DNA from: Flavobacterium sp.
Lineage (GTDB): Bacteria > Bacteroidota > Bacteroidia > Flavobacteriales > Flavobacteriaceae
Length of the DNA stretch: 45,643 nt
Direction: 5' to 3'
NCBI RefSeq assembly: GCF_030146175.1
Contig: NZ_JASLCE010000044.1
Coordinates: 1-45,643 of the forward strand
Position 1 is the stretch's first letter; every line of letters begins with the position of its first letter. Positions 34,603 through 41,792 of the stretch are shown piece after piece. The translations under genes and the position numbers were made by a program. The notes beneath the pieces are model-generated. The model ran no database searches. It was not told the origin of the DNA and worked only from the letters and a program-made list of their open reading frames with translations.

Positions 34603-36156
34603 TTATTTAATTTCACTTCCATCTTTGTCGAAGAAGTGATATTCTAAGTACGTGTAAGCGTCACGAGGTATAACTTTCACCCATTTTTTATGTTCAAAAA
34701 ACCATTTTGAACGTAATGATGGAAAACCTTTAGTTATATAGGCAGCCACAAAGGGATGCGCATTTAGAACCACTTTTTTGTGATCCTTAAAAATTCGTTC
34801 TAGATCAGCCGATATTTTATCAATAATCAGGATAGGAGCTTCAATTTCCCCGTTTTCATTATTCGGGTTTTCTTCTCTTGTTTTGATATTAACTTCGGGT
34901 CTGACTCTTTGTCTAGTAATTTGAATTAATCCAAATTTGCTAGGAGGCAAGATTTTATGTTTCGCTTTGTCATCGCTCATTTCCTCTCGTAAGAAATCAT
35001 AAAGAACTTTACGGTTATCAGGATTTGACATATCGATAAAATCGATTACAATGATACCACCCATGTCGCGCAATCGCAATTGTCGGGCTATTTCGGCCGC
35101 AGCAATCAGATTTACTTCTAAGGCAGTGTCTTCCTGGTTTTGCGCTTTGTTGGAGCGGTTACCGCTGTTGACGTCAATTACGTGTAAAGCTTCGGTGTGT
35201 TCTATGATTAAATAAGCTCCTTTGCTCATAGAGACCGTTCTTCCAAAAGACGTCTTAATTTGTCGCTCTATATTGTATTTCTCAAAAAGAGGTAACTCTT
35301 TCGATTGATAATGCTTAACAATAGATACTTTAGCAGGAGCTATTTCTTGCAAATACTCCTTCGTTTGATAATACAGATCCTCATCATCGATATGGATACC
35401 GGTAAAGGTATCATTAAAGACATCGCGTAGTATTGAGGACGCTCTGTTGAGTTCGCCTAATACTTTTGAAGGATGATGAGCTGTAGGGATTCGCTTACAC
35501 ATTGTGGTCCATTTGTCCAACAAATTCTGTAAGTCTTTGTCGAGTTCAGCTACTTTTTTGCCTTCTGCTACTGTTCTGACAATAACACCAAATCCTTTTG
35601 GTTTGATAGATTGAACCAAACGTTTTAATCGATCTTTTTCTTCTTTCGATTCGATTTTTTGAGAAATCGAGATACGATCCGAAAAAGGAACTAAAACAAC
35701 ATATCGCCCGGCCAGTGAAAGTTCAGAACTTATTCGTGGCCCTTTGGTAGATATGGGTTCTTTAACTACTTGAACTAAAATTGACTGATTGGCGCTTAAC
35801 ACGTCGGATATAGCACCATCCTTGTCGATCTCAGGTTCAAAAGGAAAGTTTTTTAGGGAGAAATCTTTTATTTTACCTGCGCTTACAAGTTTGATGAATT
35901 TCATTAGAGAAGATAGGTTCGGACCCAAATCATGATAATGTAAAAAGGCATCTTTTTCGAAACCTACATTTACAAAGGCTGCATTCAATCCTGCTACGGG
36001 TTTTCGGATTTTGGCAATAAAAATATCACCTACCTGAAAGCCGTTTTTTTCGCCCTCTTCTCTGTGTAATTCAATTAGTTTTCCATCTTTTAATAAGGCA
36101 AAATCTACCGCTTCTGAACTGGATCGGATAATTAATTCCTTGTTCACATGGTACAT
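34603..36156 (-). CDS. rng: Ribonuclease G/E family endoribonuclease
   Basis: 517 residues from ATG 36156 (MYHVNKELIIRSSS); a GTG 9 nt further in, starting at NKELII, is the other option. An N-terminal S1-like RNA-binding insert (GDIFIAKIRKPVAGLNAAFV) is followed by the RNase E/G catalytic region: ALHVIDVNSGNRS and GGIIVIDFIDMSN hold the metal-binding Asp residues. No long RNase-E scaffold tail is present, so this is RNase G type. Expected to process rRNA precursors and decay mRNA. I see no promoter of the usual type upstream; some transcripts may read through from hup. Confidence 0.93.
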   Translation of the reverse strand: MYHVNKELIIRSSSEAVDFALLKDGKLIELHREEGEKNGFQVGDIFIAKIRKPVAGLNAAFVNVGFEKDAFLHYHDLGPNLSSLMKFIKLVSAGKIKDFSLKNFPFEPEIDKDGAISDVLSANQSILVQVVKEPISTKGPRISSELSLAGRYVVLVPFSDRISISQKIESKEEKDRLKRLVQSIKPKGFGVIVRTVAEGKKVAELDKDLQNLLDKWTTMCKRIPTAHHPSKVLGELNRASSILRDVFNDTFTGIHIDDEDLYYQTKEYLQEIAPAKVSIVKHYQSKELPLFEKYNIERQIKTSFGRTVSMSKGAYLIIEHTEALHVIDVNSGNRSNKAQNQEDTALEVNLIAAAEIARQLRLRDMGGIIVIDFIDMSNPDNRKVLYDFLREEMSDDKAKHKILPPSKFGLIQITRQRVRPEVNIKTREENPNNENGEIEAPILIIDKISADLERIFKDHKKVVLNAHPFVAAYITKGFPSLRSKWFFEHKKWVKVIPRDAYTYLEYHFFDKDGSEIK

Positions 36157-36361
36157 TTTTATCCATACAATAATAGCAACTATCAAAATAGTGCTACCAG
36201 CGTACAGATGGATTAAACATTAAATTTACAGGTTTTACCCGGGAAACCATAATTGGAATAATAAGTGTGATGGCTAGAAACGATTGGTTTGTAGTTAAAA
36301 ACTTACTGATTTACTCCGTTTTTTATGATTTCAATTTCAATGAACTTTAAACTTTAAAAAG

Positions 36362-36388
36362 AAAAAAGTAGTTTTAAACTACTTTTTC
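36362..36388 (-). terminator. Terminator whose stem overlaps the stop codon of the 30-residue gene
   Basis: AAAAAGTAG TTTTAAA CTACTTTTT: stem of about 9 bp. On the minus strand the 5' arm covers the last codons and the TAG stop, and the 3' arm runs into the T tract. Confidence 0.65.
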
Positions 36389-36471
36389 TTCTTATGACGG
36401 TTAGCTCTCGCTCTCTTTTTACGTTTGTGAGTTGCTACCTTATGTCTTTTTCTTTTTTTACCACTTGGCAT
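36379..36471 (-). CDS. 30-residue highly basic protein
   Basis: Reads MPSGKKRKRHKVATHKRKKR then ARANRHKKKK and stops: 19 of 30 residues are Lys, Arg or His. It begins 29 nt after hup and ends at a terminator hairpin, with rng downstream. The gene is far too short for standard gene finders. The charge and size are those of a ribosomal or nucleic-acid-binding peptide (compare THX-type proteins, or bL38, a flavobacterial ribosomal protein found by structure), but I cannot confirm identity from memory. Likely co-transcribed with hup. Confidence 0.75.
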   Translation of the reverse strand: MPSGKKRKRHKVATHKRKKRARANRHKKKK

Positions 36472-36500
36472 AAATTGTAGTGTTTAGAGTGATTAATAAA

Positions 36501-36797
36501 TTAGTTAACTTTTACTTCAGTATTCGTTTTCACGCCATCAACAAAAACTTTTGCTGGTTTGAAAGCCGGGATGTTGTGGGCAGGAATCTTAATTGTAGTA
36601 TTTTTAGAGATGTTTCTACCGGTTTTCTCAGCTCTTGTTTTGATGATAAAGCTACCAAAACCTCTTAAGTATACGTTGTCACCAGTTTCTAATGAGTTTT
36701 TTACTTCGTCCATAAAAGACTCAACTGTTGCTTGTACATCTCCTTTTTCTAGACCCAATTTCTCGGAAATTTTCGCTACGATGTCTGCTTTCGTCAT
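36501..36797 (-). CDS. hup: HU-family DNA-binding protein
   Basis: 98 residues. The HU/IHF fold is shown by MTKADIVAKISEKLGLEKGD, then GDNVYLRGFGSFIIKTRAEK, the DNA-arm region GRNISKNTTIKIPAHNIPAF and KPAKVF. It bends and compacts DNA as a dimer. A strong minus-strand promoter (TTG, N21, TATATTTG) lies at 36839-36870. First gene of a probable unit with the 30-residue basic protein. Confidence 0.95.
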   Translation of the reverse strand: MTKADIVAKISEKLGLEKGDVQATVESFMDEVKNSLETGDNVYLRGFGSFIIKTRAEKTGRNISKNTTIKIPAHNIPAFKPAKVFVDGVKTNTEVKVN

Positions 36798-36838
36798 TTT
36801 CTTTCGTATTTATATTGATGTGTAATTTTTTGAGTTTG

Positions 36839-36870
36839 CAAATATAGGAATTAAAAATACAATATTTCAA
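36839..36870 (-). promoter_or_regulatory. Promoter of hup
   Basis: Minus strand: TTG (plus CAA 36868-36870), 21 nt, TATATTTG (plus 36839-36846); leader about 40 nt. Confidence 0.75.
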
Positions 36871-36904
36871 CCTTAATCGATTAAAATTTAATTACATAAA
36901 GTTT

Positions 36905-36912
36905 TATTTTTG
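36905..36912 (+). promoter_or_regulatory. -7 promoter box of mutY
   Basis: TATTTTTG, 17 nt before the mutY ATG. Confidence 0.5.
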
Positions 36913-36929
36913 TATCCTAATTTTTTATA

Positions 36930-37982
36930 ATGGATTTTTCTAACTCGTTAATCCAGTGGTATTTGCGGTCTAAGCGCGATTTGCCATGGCGAAAAACGGC
37001 GGATCCCTATCGTATATGGCTGTCTGAAATCATGTTACAACAAACGCGAGTTGCGCAAGGTTTGCCGTATTTTTTAGCGTTTGTTGAAGCCTTTCCAACT
37101 GTTTTTGATCTGGCAACTGCCGATGAAGAAAAAGTGCTAAAACTCTGGCAGGGTTTGGGCTACTATTCGAGGGCGCGAAATCTACATGCTACGGCACAAT
37201 ATATCGCCTTTGAACGAAATGGGGTGTTTCCCGAAAATTACGAAGGGCTTTTAAAGTTAAAAGGAGTAGGGGAATATACCGCAGCGGCAATCGCATCTAT
37301 TTCTTATGGAGAGCCGGTTCCGGTGGTCGATGGGAATGTGTTTCGTGTATTGGCGCGGTATTTTGATGTGGAAACGGATATTGCTTCTCCGGCGGCAAAA
37401 AAAGAATTTAAAGCCTTGGCTGCCGAATTGTTGCCGGTAGATAAAGCATCGCTGTTTAATCAGGCGATGATGGAATTTGGTGCTTTACAATGTGTGCCTA
37501 AAAATCCGGATTGTACTTCGTGTGTGTTTAATGACAGTTGTGCGGCCTTGCAAAAGAAGAAAGTGGATCGCCTTCCGGTAAAATTAAAGAAAACAAAAGT
37601 TACCAATCGCTATCTGAATTATATTCTGTTTGTCGATCCATCCGGGAAAACGGTTGTCCAAAAACGACAGGATAAAGGTATCTGGTTCGGATTGTACGAA
37701 TTTCCGTTGGTCGAAACAACAGCTGATATACATCGCGATGTTATGCCGGAGCAACTTATAAAAAGTGTCACAATTCCGGAGGGAGGTCGTTTGCAGGAGT
37801 TACGTCTTTTAAACGAAAAACAAATTCTTCATAAGCTTTCGCACCAACATTTGCATATTTATTTTTGGGAGTTAAAGACAACCGATACAATATCAGGCAG
37901 TTTGTCATGGGATGATGTTGAGAAGCTTCCATTTCCTATTGTGATATATAATTTTATCACAGAGTACGTAATAAATAAATAG
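36930..37982 (+). CDS. mutY: A/G-specific adenine DNA glycosylase
   Basis: Removes adenine mispaired with 8-oxoguanine. 350 residues. The N-terminal HhH-GPD domain has the catalytic Glu E33 (LSEIMLQQTRV), the hairpin LKGVGEYTAAAIAS and the catalytic Asp D134 (PVVDGNVFRV). A 4Fe-4S cluster motif follows (C188-x6-C195-x2-C198-x5-C204), and the C-terminal 8-oxoG-recognition NUDIX-like domain occupies about residues 225-345. Head of the mutY-ssb-gldE-gldD group, all on the same strand. Confidence 0.95.
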   Translation: MDFSNSLIQWYLRSKRDLPWRKTADPYRIWLSEIMLQQTRVAQGLPYFLAFVEAFPTVFDLATADEEKVLKLWQGLGYYSRARNLHATAQYIAFERNGVFPENYEGLLKLKGVGEYTAAAIASISYGEPVPVVDGNVFRVLARYFDVETDIASPAAKKEFKALAAELLPVDKASLFNQAMMEFGALQCVPKNPDCTSCVFNDSCAALQKKKVDRLPVKLKKTKVTNRYLNYILFVDPSGKTVVQKRQDKGIWFGLYEFPLVETTADIHRDVMPEQLIKSVTIPEGGRLQELRLLNEKQILHKLSHQHLHIYFWELKTTDTISGSLSWDDVEKLPFPIVIYNFITEYVINK

Positions 37983-37988
37983 ATTTAG

Positions 37989-37996
37989 TATATTTG
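37989..37996 (+). promoter_or_regulatory. -7 promoter box of ssb
   Basis: TATATTTG in the 36-nt gap between mutY and ssb. It suggests that ssb can be transcribed on its own as well as from mutY. Confidence 0.5.
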
Positions 37997-38018
37997 AGTT
38001 AATAAATAGGTACGAGCC

Positions 38019-38462
38019 ATGAACGGAACGGTAAATAAAGTCATGTTAATTGGACATTTGGGAGATGATGTAAAAATGCATTATTTCGAAGGAGGTAATT
38101 GTATTGGACGTTTTCCTCTTGCAACCAATGAGGTGTATATTAACAAAACGACAAACGAAAGAATCACTTCTACAGAATGGCATAATCTTGTGGTGCGCAA
38201 TAAGGCGGCTGAGATATGCGAAAAATATCTTTCAAAAGGTGATAAGATTTATGTGGAAGGCCGTATCAAATCCAGACAATGGCAAGCCGAAGACGGTACG
38301 ACAAAGTACACTACCGAAATCCAAGTAACCGAATTTACCTTTTTAACAACGAAAAAGGAAATCGAAAACAATAAACCGGGTTTCCCGACTTCGGGCGATA
38401 CTTCAAAACCATCATTTGATTCACCGGGTACACCGATGCAAAATGATGATATGCCGTTTTAA
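38019..38462 (+). CDS. ssb: Single-stranded DNA-binding protein
   Basis: 147 residues: an OB-fold (NKVMLIGHLGDDVKMHYFEG, then EWHNLVVRNKAAEICEKYL, GDKIYVEGRIKSRQW), a flexible Pro/Ser-rich linker, and the acidic tip NDDMPF that recruits repair and replication partners. Between mutY and gldE; the gldE start is 23 nt downstream. Confidence 0.95.
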   Translation: MNGTVNKVMLIGHLGDDVKMHYFEGGNCIGRFPLATNEVYINKTTNERITSTEWHNLVVRNKAAEICEKYLSKGDKIYVEGRIKSRQWQAEDGTTKYTTEIQVTEFTFLTTKKEIENNKPGFPTSGDTSKPSFDSPGTPMQNDDMPF

Positions 38463-38485
38463 TTGTTTAACTAATTCTGTTTGAT

Positions 38486-39784
38486 TTGGACCCAGGCCCC
38501 GTCAGTTTATTAAGTACTATAGATTTTAACCTTATATTTCTAATTACAGGAATACTATTCCTGTTGTTCTGCTCTGCACTGATATCCGGTGCCGAAACCG
38601 CACTTTTCTCACTTACTAAAAAAGAAATCGAAAGCCTGATAGCGATCGACGCTGTCCGGGGAAAACAAATCGGGCGCTTACTGGAAGCGCCTAAAAAATT
38701 GTCGATGACTTTTTTGGTGGCGAATAACTTTGCCAATATTACCATCGTGGTTTTGTTTTCCTATCTGGGCGATCGGGTTTTTTCCGAATTGATGGCGATC
38801 GGGACTAAAATTCTACTGGAAATCGCATTGGTAGCGGTATTGATTCTTTTCTTTGGAGAGGTACTGCCTAAAATGTATGCGACCCGAAATAATGTCAAAT
38901 TTGCTCAGGGTGTTAGCCGTTTAGTGGTTTTTTTAGACAAATTGCTTACGCCGGTAAGTATTCCGTTGCGAAAAATCATTATCTATCTGCATAAAAAAAT
39001 CGGAAGAGAAAAAGAAAGTTTTTCAGTGGATCAGTTATCACAGGCGTTGGAGATGACCGATTATGGCGATACCACCAAAGAAGAACAAAAGATACTGGAA
39101 GGAATTGTGAACTTTGGAAATACCGAAGCCCGACAGGTAATGAGTCCGAGAATTGATGTATTTGCACTGGATATGGAAGATTCCTTTTCGGAAATTGTAG
39201 CGCAGATCGTAGAAAAAGGGTATTCCCGTATTCCGGTTTTTAAAGAAGACATTGACCATATTGAGGGTGTTTTGTTCGTAAAAGACCTACTTCCTCATAT
39301 CGATAAAACCGATTTTGAATGGCAAAAGTTGCTTCGGGAACCGTTTTTTGTGCCTGAAAATAAAAAACTGGATAACCTTTTAAAGGAATTTCAGGGTATG
39401 AAAAATCACCTGGCGATTGTTGTTGATGAATATGGCGGAACTTCCGGAGTGATTTCATTGGAAGATATTCTGGAAGAAATTGTTGGGGATATCAGTGATG
39501 AATTCGACGATGAGAATATTGTCTTTTCGCAGATCGATACCAAAAACTTTTTGTTTGAAGGTAAAATCAGCCTTAAGGATTTCTATCGGATTGTACCGGT
39601 AAACGAAGAGGTTTTCGAAACCAGTAAAGGAGAATCGGAAACACTGGCCGGATTTATTTTGGAGATTTCGGGAAATTTTCCCAAAAAGCATCAGAAAATA
39701 AATTTTGCAGATTGTATATTTACCGTCGAATCGGTAGACAAACGCCGAGTCAAACAAATTAAAGTGACCTTGCTCGATGAATAG
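38486..39784 (+). CDS. gldE: Gliding-motility-associated membrane protein GldE (CNNM/CorC-type)
   Basis: 432 residues: an N-terminal CNNM/DUF21 transmembrane domain (about 1-170, with the GAETALFSLTKKEIE signature), two CBS domains (about 190-320, MSPRIDVFALDM and NHLAIVVDEYGGTSGVISLE), and a C-terminal CorC/HlyC domain. The start is TTG at 38486 (MDPGPVSLL); the frame is closed by a stop 16 nt upstream and the first ATG lies far into the membrane domain. GldE is associated with GldD in flavobacterial gliding and T9SS function. Its 3' end overlaps gldD by 8 nt. Confidence 0.92.
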   Translation: MDPGPVSLLSTIDFNLIFLITGILFLLFCSALISGAETALFSLTKKEIESLIAIDAVRGKQIGRLLEAPKKLSMTFLVANNFANITIVVLFSYLGDRVFSELMAIGTKILLEIALVAVLILFFGEVLPKMYATRNNVKFAQGVSRLVVFLDKLLTPVSIPLRKIIIYLHKKIGREKESFSVDQLSQALEMTDYGDTTKEEQKILEGIVNFGNTEARQVMSPRIDVFALDMEDSFSEIVAQIVEKGYSRIPVFKEDIDHIEGVLFVKDLLPHIDKTDFEWQKLLREPFFVPENKKLDNLLKEFQGMKNHLAIVVDEYGGTSGVISLEDILEEIVGDISDEFDDENIVFSQIDTKNFLFEGKISLKDFYRIVPVNEEVFETSKGESETLAGFILEISGNFPKKHQKINFADCIFTVESVDKRRVKQIKVTLLDE

Positions 39785-40346
39785 AATACTTAAAAATACT
39801 GCTTTTGCATTGTTGGTGGCTACAGGATCGTTGTTTACGGCTTGTAAAGGCGACACCGTGCCAAAGCCAAAAGCATATCTTAGTCTGGAATATCCAAAAC
39901 CGGAATATACACCTTTTAACGATGGATGTGCGTTTACTTTTGATGTGAATAGCCGGACTAAGATCAATAAAAAAGGAGTGTGCGGATTCGATATTAATTA
40001 TCCGAATATGAAAGGAACGATTTATATCGATTATAAGCCGGTTAATAATAATATTGATGTCTTGTTACGGGATGCGCAAAAACTGACCTATGAACACGTG
40101 ATCAAAGCCGATGATATACAGGAACAGCCTTTTATTAACGGAAGAGAGAAAGTATACGGAATGTTTTATCAGGTTGGTGGTAATGCGGCAACTAATGCTC
40201 AGTTTTATGTGACCGACAGTACCCGACATTTTATAGTAGGATCGGTGTATTTTTATACCAAACCCAATTTCGACTCGATAATGCCGGCGGCAAGTTATAT
40301 TAAAAACGATATGCGCAGGATCATGGAAAGCCTGCGATGGAAATAA
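39777..40346 (+). CDS. gldD: Gliding-motility lipoprotein GldD
   Basis: 189 residues. A lipoprotein signal with lipobox LFTAC (C23) is followed by a compact domain beginning KPKAYLSLEYPKPEY and containing GREKVYGMFYQVGGNAATNA and FIVGSVYFYTKPNF. This is the conserved GldD sequence, required for gliding in Flavobacterium. It begins 8 nt inside gldE, so translation is probably coupled. A strong terminator follows. Confidence 0.93.
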   Translation: MNRILKNTAFALLVATGSLFTACKGDTVPKPKAYLSLEYPKPEYTPFNDGCAFTFDVNSRTKINKKGVCGFDINYPNMKGTIYIDYKPVNNNIDVLLRDAQKLTYEHVIKADDIQEQPFINGREKVYGMFYQVGGNAATNAQFYVTDSTRHFIVGSVYFYTKPNFDSIMPAASYIKNDMRRIMESLRWK

Positions 40347-40375
40347 AAAAAGCGCCCGGAAGAGGCGCTTTTTTT
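40345..40375. terminator. Bidirectional terminator after gldD
   Basis: AAAAAAAGCGCC CGGAAGA GGCGCTTTTTTT: GC-rich perfect stem with flanking A and T tracts, shared with the convergent heavy-metal-domain gene. Confidence 0.92.
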
Positions 40376-40393
40376 ATGTCGGAAAACTTTTGA

Positions 40394-40771
40394 TTAGGCT
40401 TTTTTCAATTCTTCTTTCATTTTCGACACTTTATAGGTCTTTCCGTCGGCAACGCCTTCAACCGTTTGTGTTAGTGACGAAGCCGATTGTTTGTTGGCGT
40501 CGAATTCAACGGTAGCTGTTTTGGTTTCGAAGTCAACTTTTGCAGAAGTTACACCATCCAAACGGCCTAATTTGTTTTCGATCGTAGCGGCACAACCCAT
40601 TGCACAAGTCATTCCTTCTATGTTAAAGCTTGCTGTTTCCATTTTGGCGGCGACATCTTTAGTGTTCTCGGTAGCTACCGTTCCTTCGGTAGTATTTTTC
40701 TCTTCTTTTTTACAGCTAACCAATGCAAATGCGGCAAATGCAAATACGGCTATTTTTTTTGTGATATTCAT
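40394..40771 (-). CDS. Heavy-metal-associated (HMA) domain lipoprotein
   Basis: 125 residues. A lipoprotein signal (lipobox LVSC, C20) is followed by a short acidic/Thr linker and one HMA domain (about residues 46-118). The metal loop is GMTCAMGCA, with C56 and C60: two Cys separated by three residues instead of the usual two (GMTCxxC). Expected to bind a soft metal such as copper at the cell envelope, but the altered spacing leaves affinity open. Single gene; a minus-strand -7 box TAATTTTG lies at 40814-40821. No metal ATPase is nearby. Confidence 0.85.
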   Translation of the reverse strand: MNITKKIAVFAFAAFALVSCKKEEKNTTEGTVATENTKDVAAKMETASFNIEGMTCAMGCAATIENKLGRLDGVTSAKVDFETKTATVEFDANKQSASSLTQTVEGVADGKTYKVSKMKEELKKA

Positions 40772-40882
40772 AAGGACTATTTTAAGATTAAAAAGCTCTT
40801 TTGGAGCGCGTTACAAAATTATAAAAAAAGGACCGTTTTCCCGTTTTATTGTTAGACTTTTACGTCTTAAAAAAATACTAAA

Positions 40883-41746
40883 ATGACAAAACAGATCAAA
40901 TGGATATTACTGATTGGACTTTCTTTAATCTGGGGAAGTTCTTTTATCCTGATTAAAAGAGGTCTTGTGGGATTAACACCTTTTCAGCTGGGTGCTTTAC
41001 GGATGTTGTTTGCGGCCGCTTTTTTATTGATTGTAGGATTTCGAAGTCTTACTAAGATTCCTTCGGATAAATGGAAGTACATCGCCTTAACGGCTTTTGT
41101 CGGGACGTTTATGCCGGTGTTTCTGTTTTCTTTTGCGCAAACGGAAATCAGTAGTGCAACCAGTGCGATCCTAAATTCGTTAACACCTTTAAATACATTG
41201 TTATTGGGCGCTTTTCTATTTGGATTAGAATTTCAGCGCCGACAGTTTTTCGGGGTTATTATAGGGCTTATAGGATGCGTGGTGTTGATTTATTCCGGAG
41301 CGAAAAGTAATCCCAATCAGAATTATTATTATGCGATTTTGGTGGTGATTGCGGCGGTTTGTTATGCGATGAATGTAAACCTGATCAAGAAATACTTATC
41401 GGATGTGAATTCATTGAGTATTACGACCGGAAATTTTGTAGTGTTGATGATTCCGGCGATTATCGTATTATCCTGTACCGATTTTTTCCAGGTAGCAGGT
41501 CAGGCGCAAGTGCAGGAATCAGTACTATATATTGCCATTCTGGGGATATTGGGAACCGGTATCGCGAATATTATTTTCTTTAGACTGATCCAGATGTCAT
41601 CGCCGATTTTTGCGTCTTCTGTGACTTATTTGATTCCGGTGGTTGCTTTTGTCTGGGGGATATTGGATAATGAAAAAATGGAAGTGTTTCAGATTGTTGG
41701 AGCGTTGATCATTCTGATTGGCGTTTATTTTTCCGCACGAAAATAA
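40883..41746 (+). CDS. EamA/DMT-family transporter
   Basis: 287 residues with about ten transmembrane helices in two EamA repeats (about 1-140 and 150-287). Signatures: LLIGLSLIWGSSFILIKRGL at the start and FRLIQMSSPIFASSVTYLIP in the second repeat. An inner-membrane exporter of metabolites such as amino acids; the substrate cannot be predicted. Single gene, closed by a strong bidirectional terminator. Confidence 0.9.
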   Translation: MTKQIKWILLIGLSLIWGSSFILIKRGLVGLTPFQLGALRMLFAAAFLLIVGFRSLTKIPSDKWKYIALTAFVGTFMPVFLFSFAQTEISSATSAILNSLTPLNTLLLGAFLFGLEFQRRQFFGVIIGLIGCVVLIYSGAKSNPNQNYYYAILVVIAAVCYAMNVNLIKKYLSDVNSLSITTGNFVVLMIPAIIVLSCTDFFQVAGQAQVQESVLYIAILGILGTGIANIIFFRLIQMSSPIFASSVTYLIPVVAFVWGILDNEKMEVFQIVGALIILIGVYFSARK

Positions 41747-41775
41747 AAAAGGCCGCTCGAAAGCGGCCTTTTATT
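41743..41775. terminator. Bidirectional terminator
   Basis: AAAAAAGGCCGCT CGAA AGCGGCCTTTTATTTT: long GC-rich stem with A and T tracts, between the convergent transporter and M16 genes. Confidence 0.92.
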
Positions 41776-41792
41776 TTGAATCGGGTTATTGA

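Noticed and set aside
39455..39967. 170-residue minus-strand frame across the gldE/gldD junction
   Set aside because: Both plus-strand genes are clearly identified, and this frame is antisense to their overlap.
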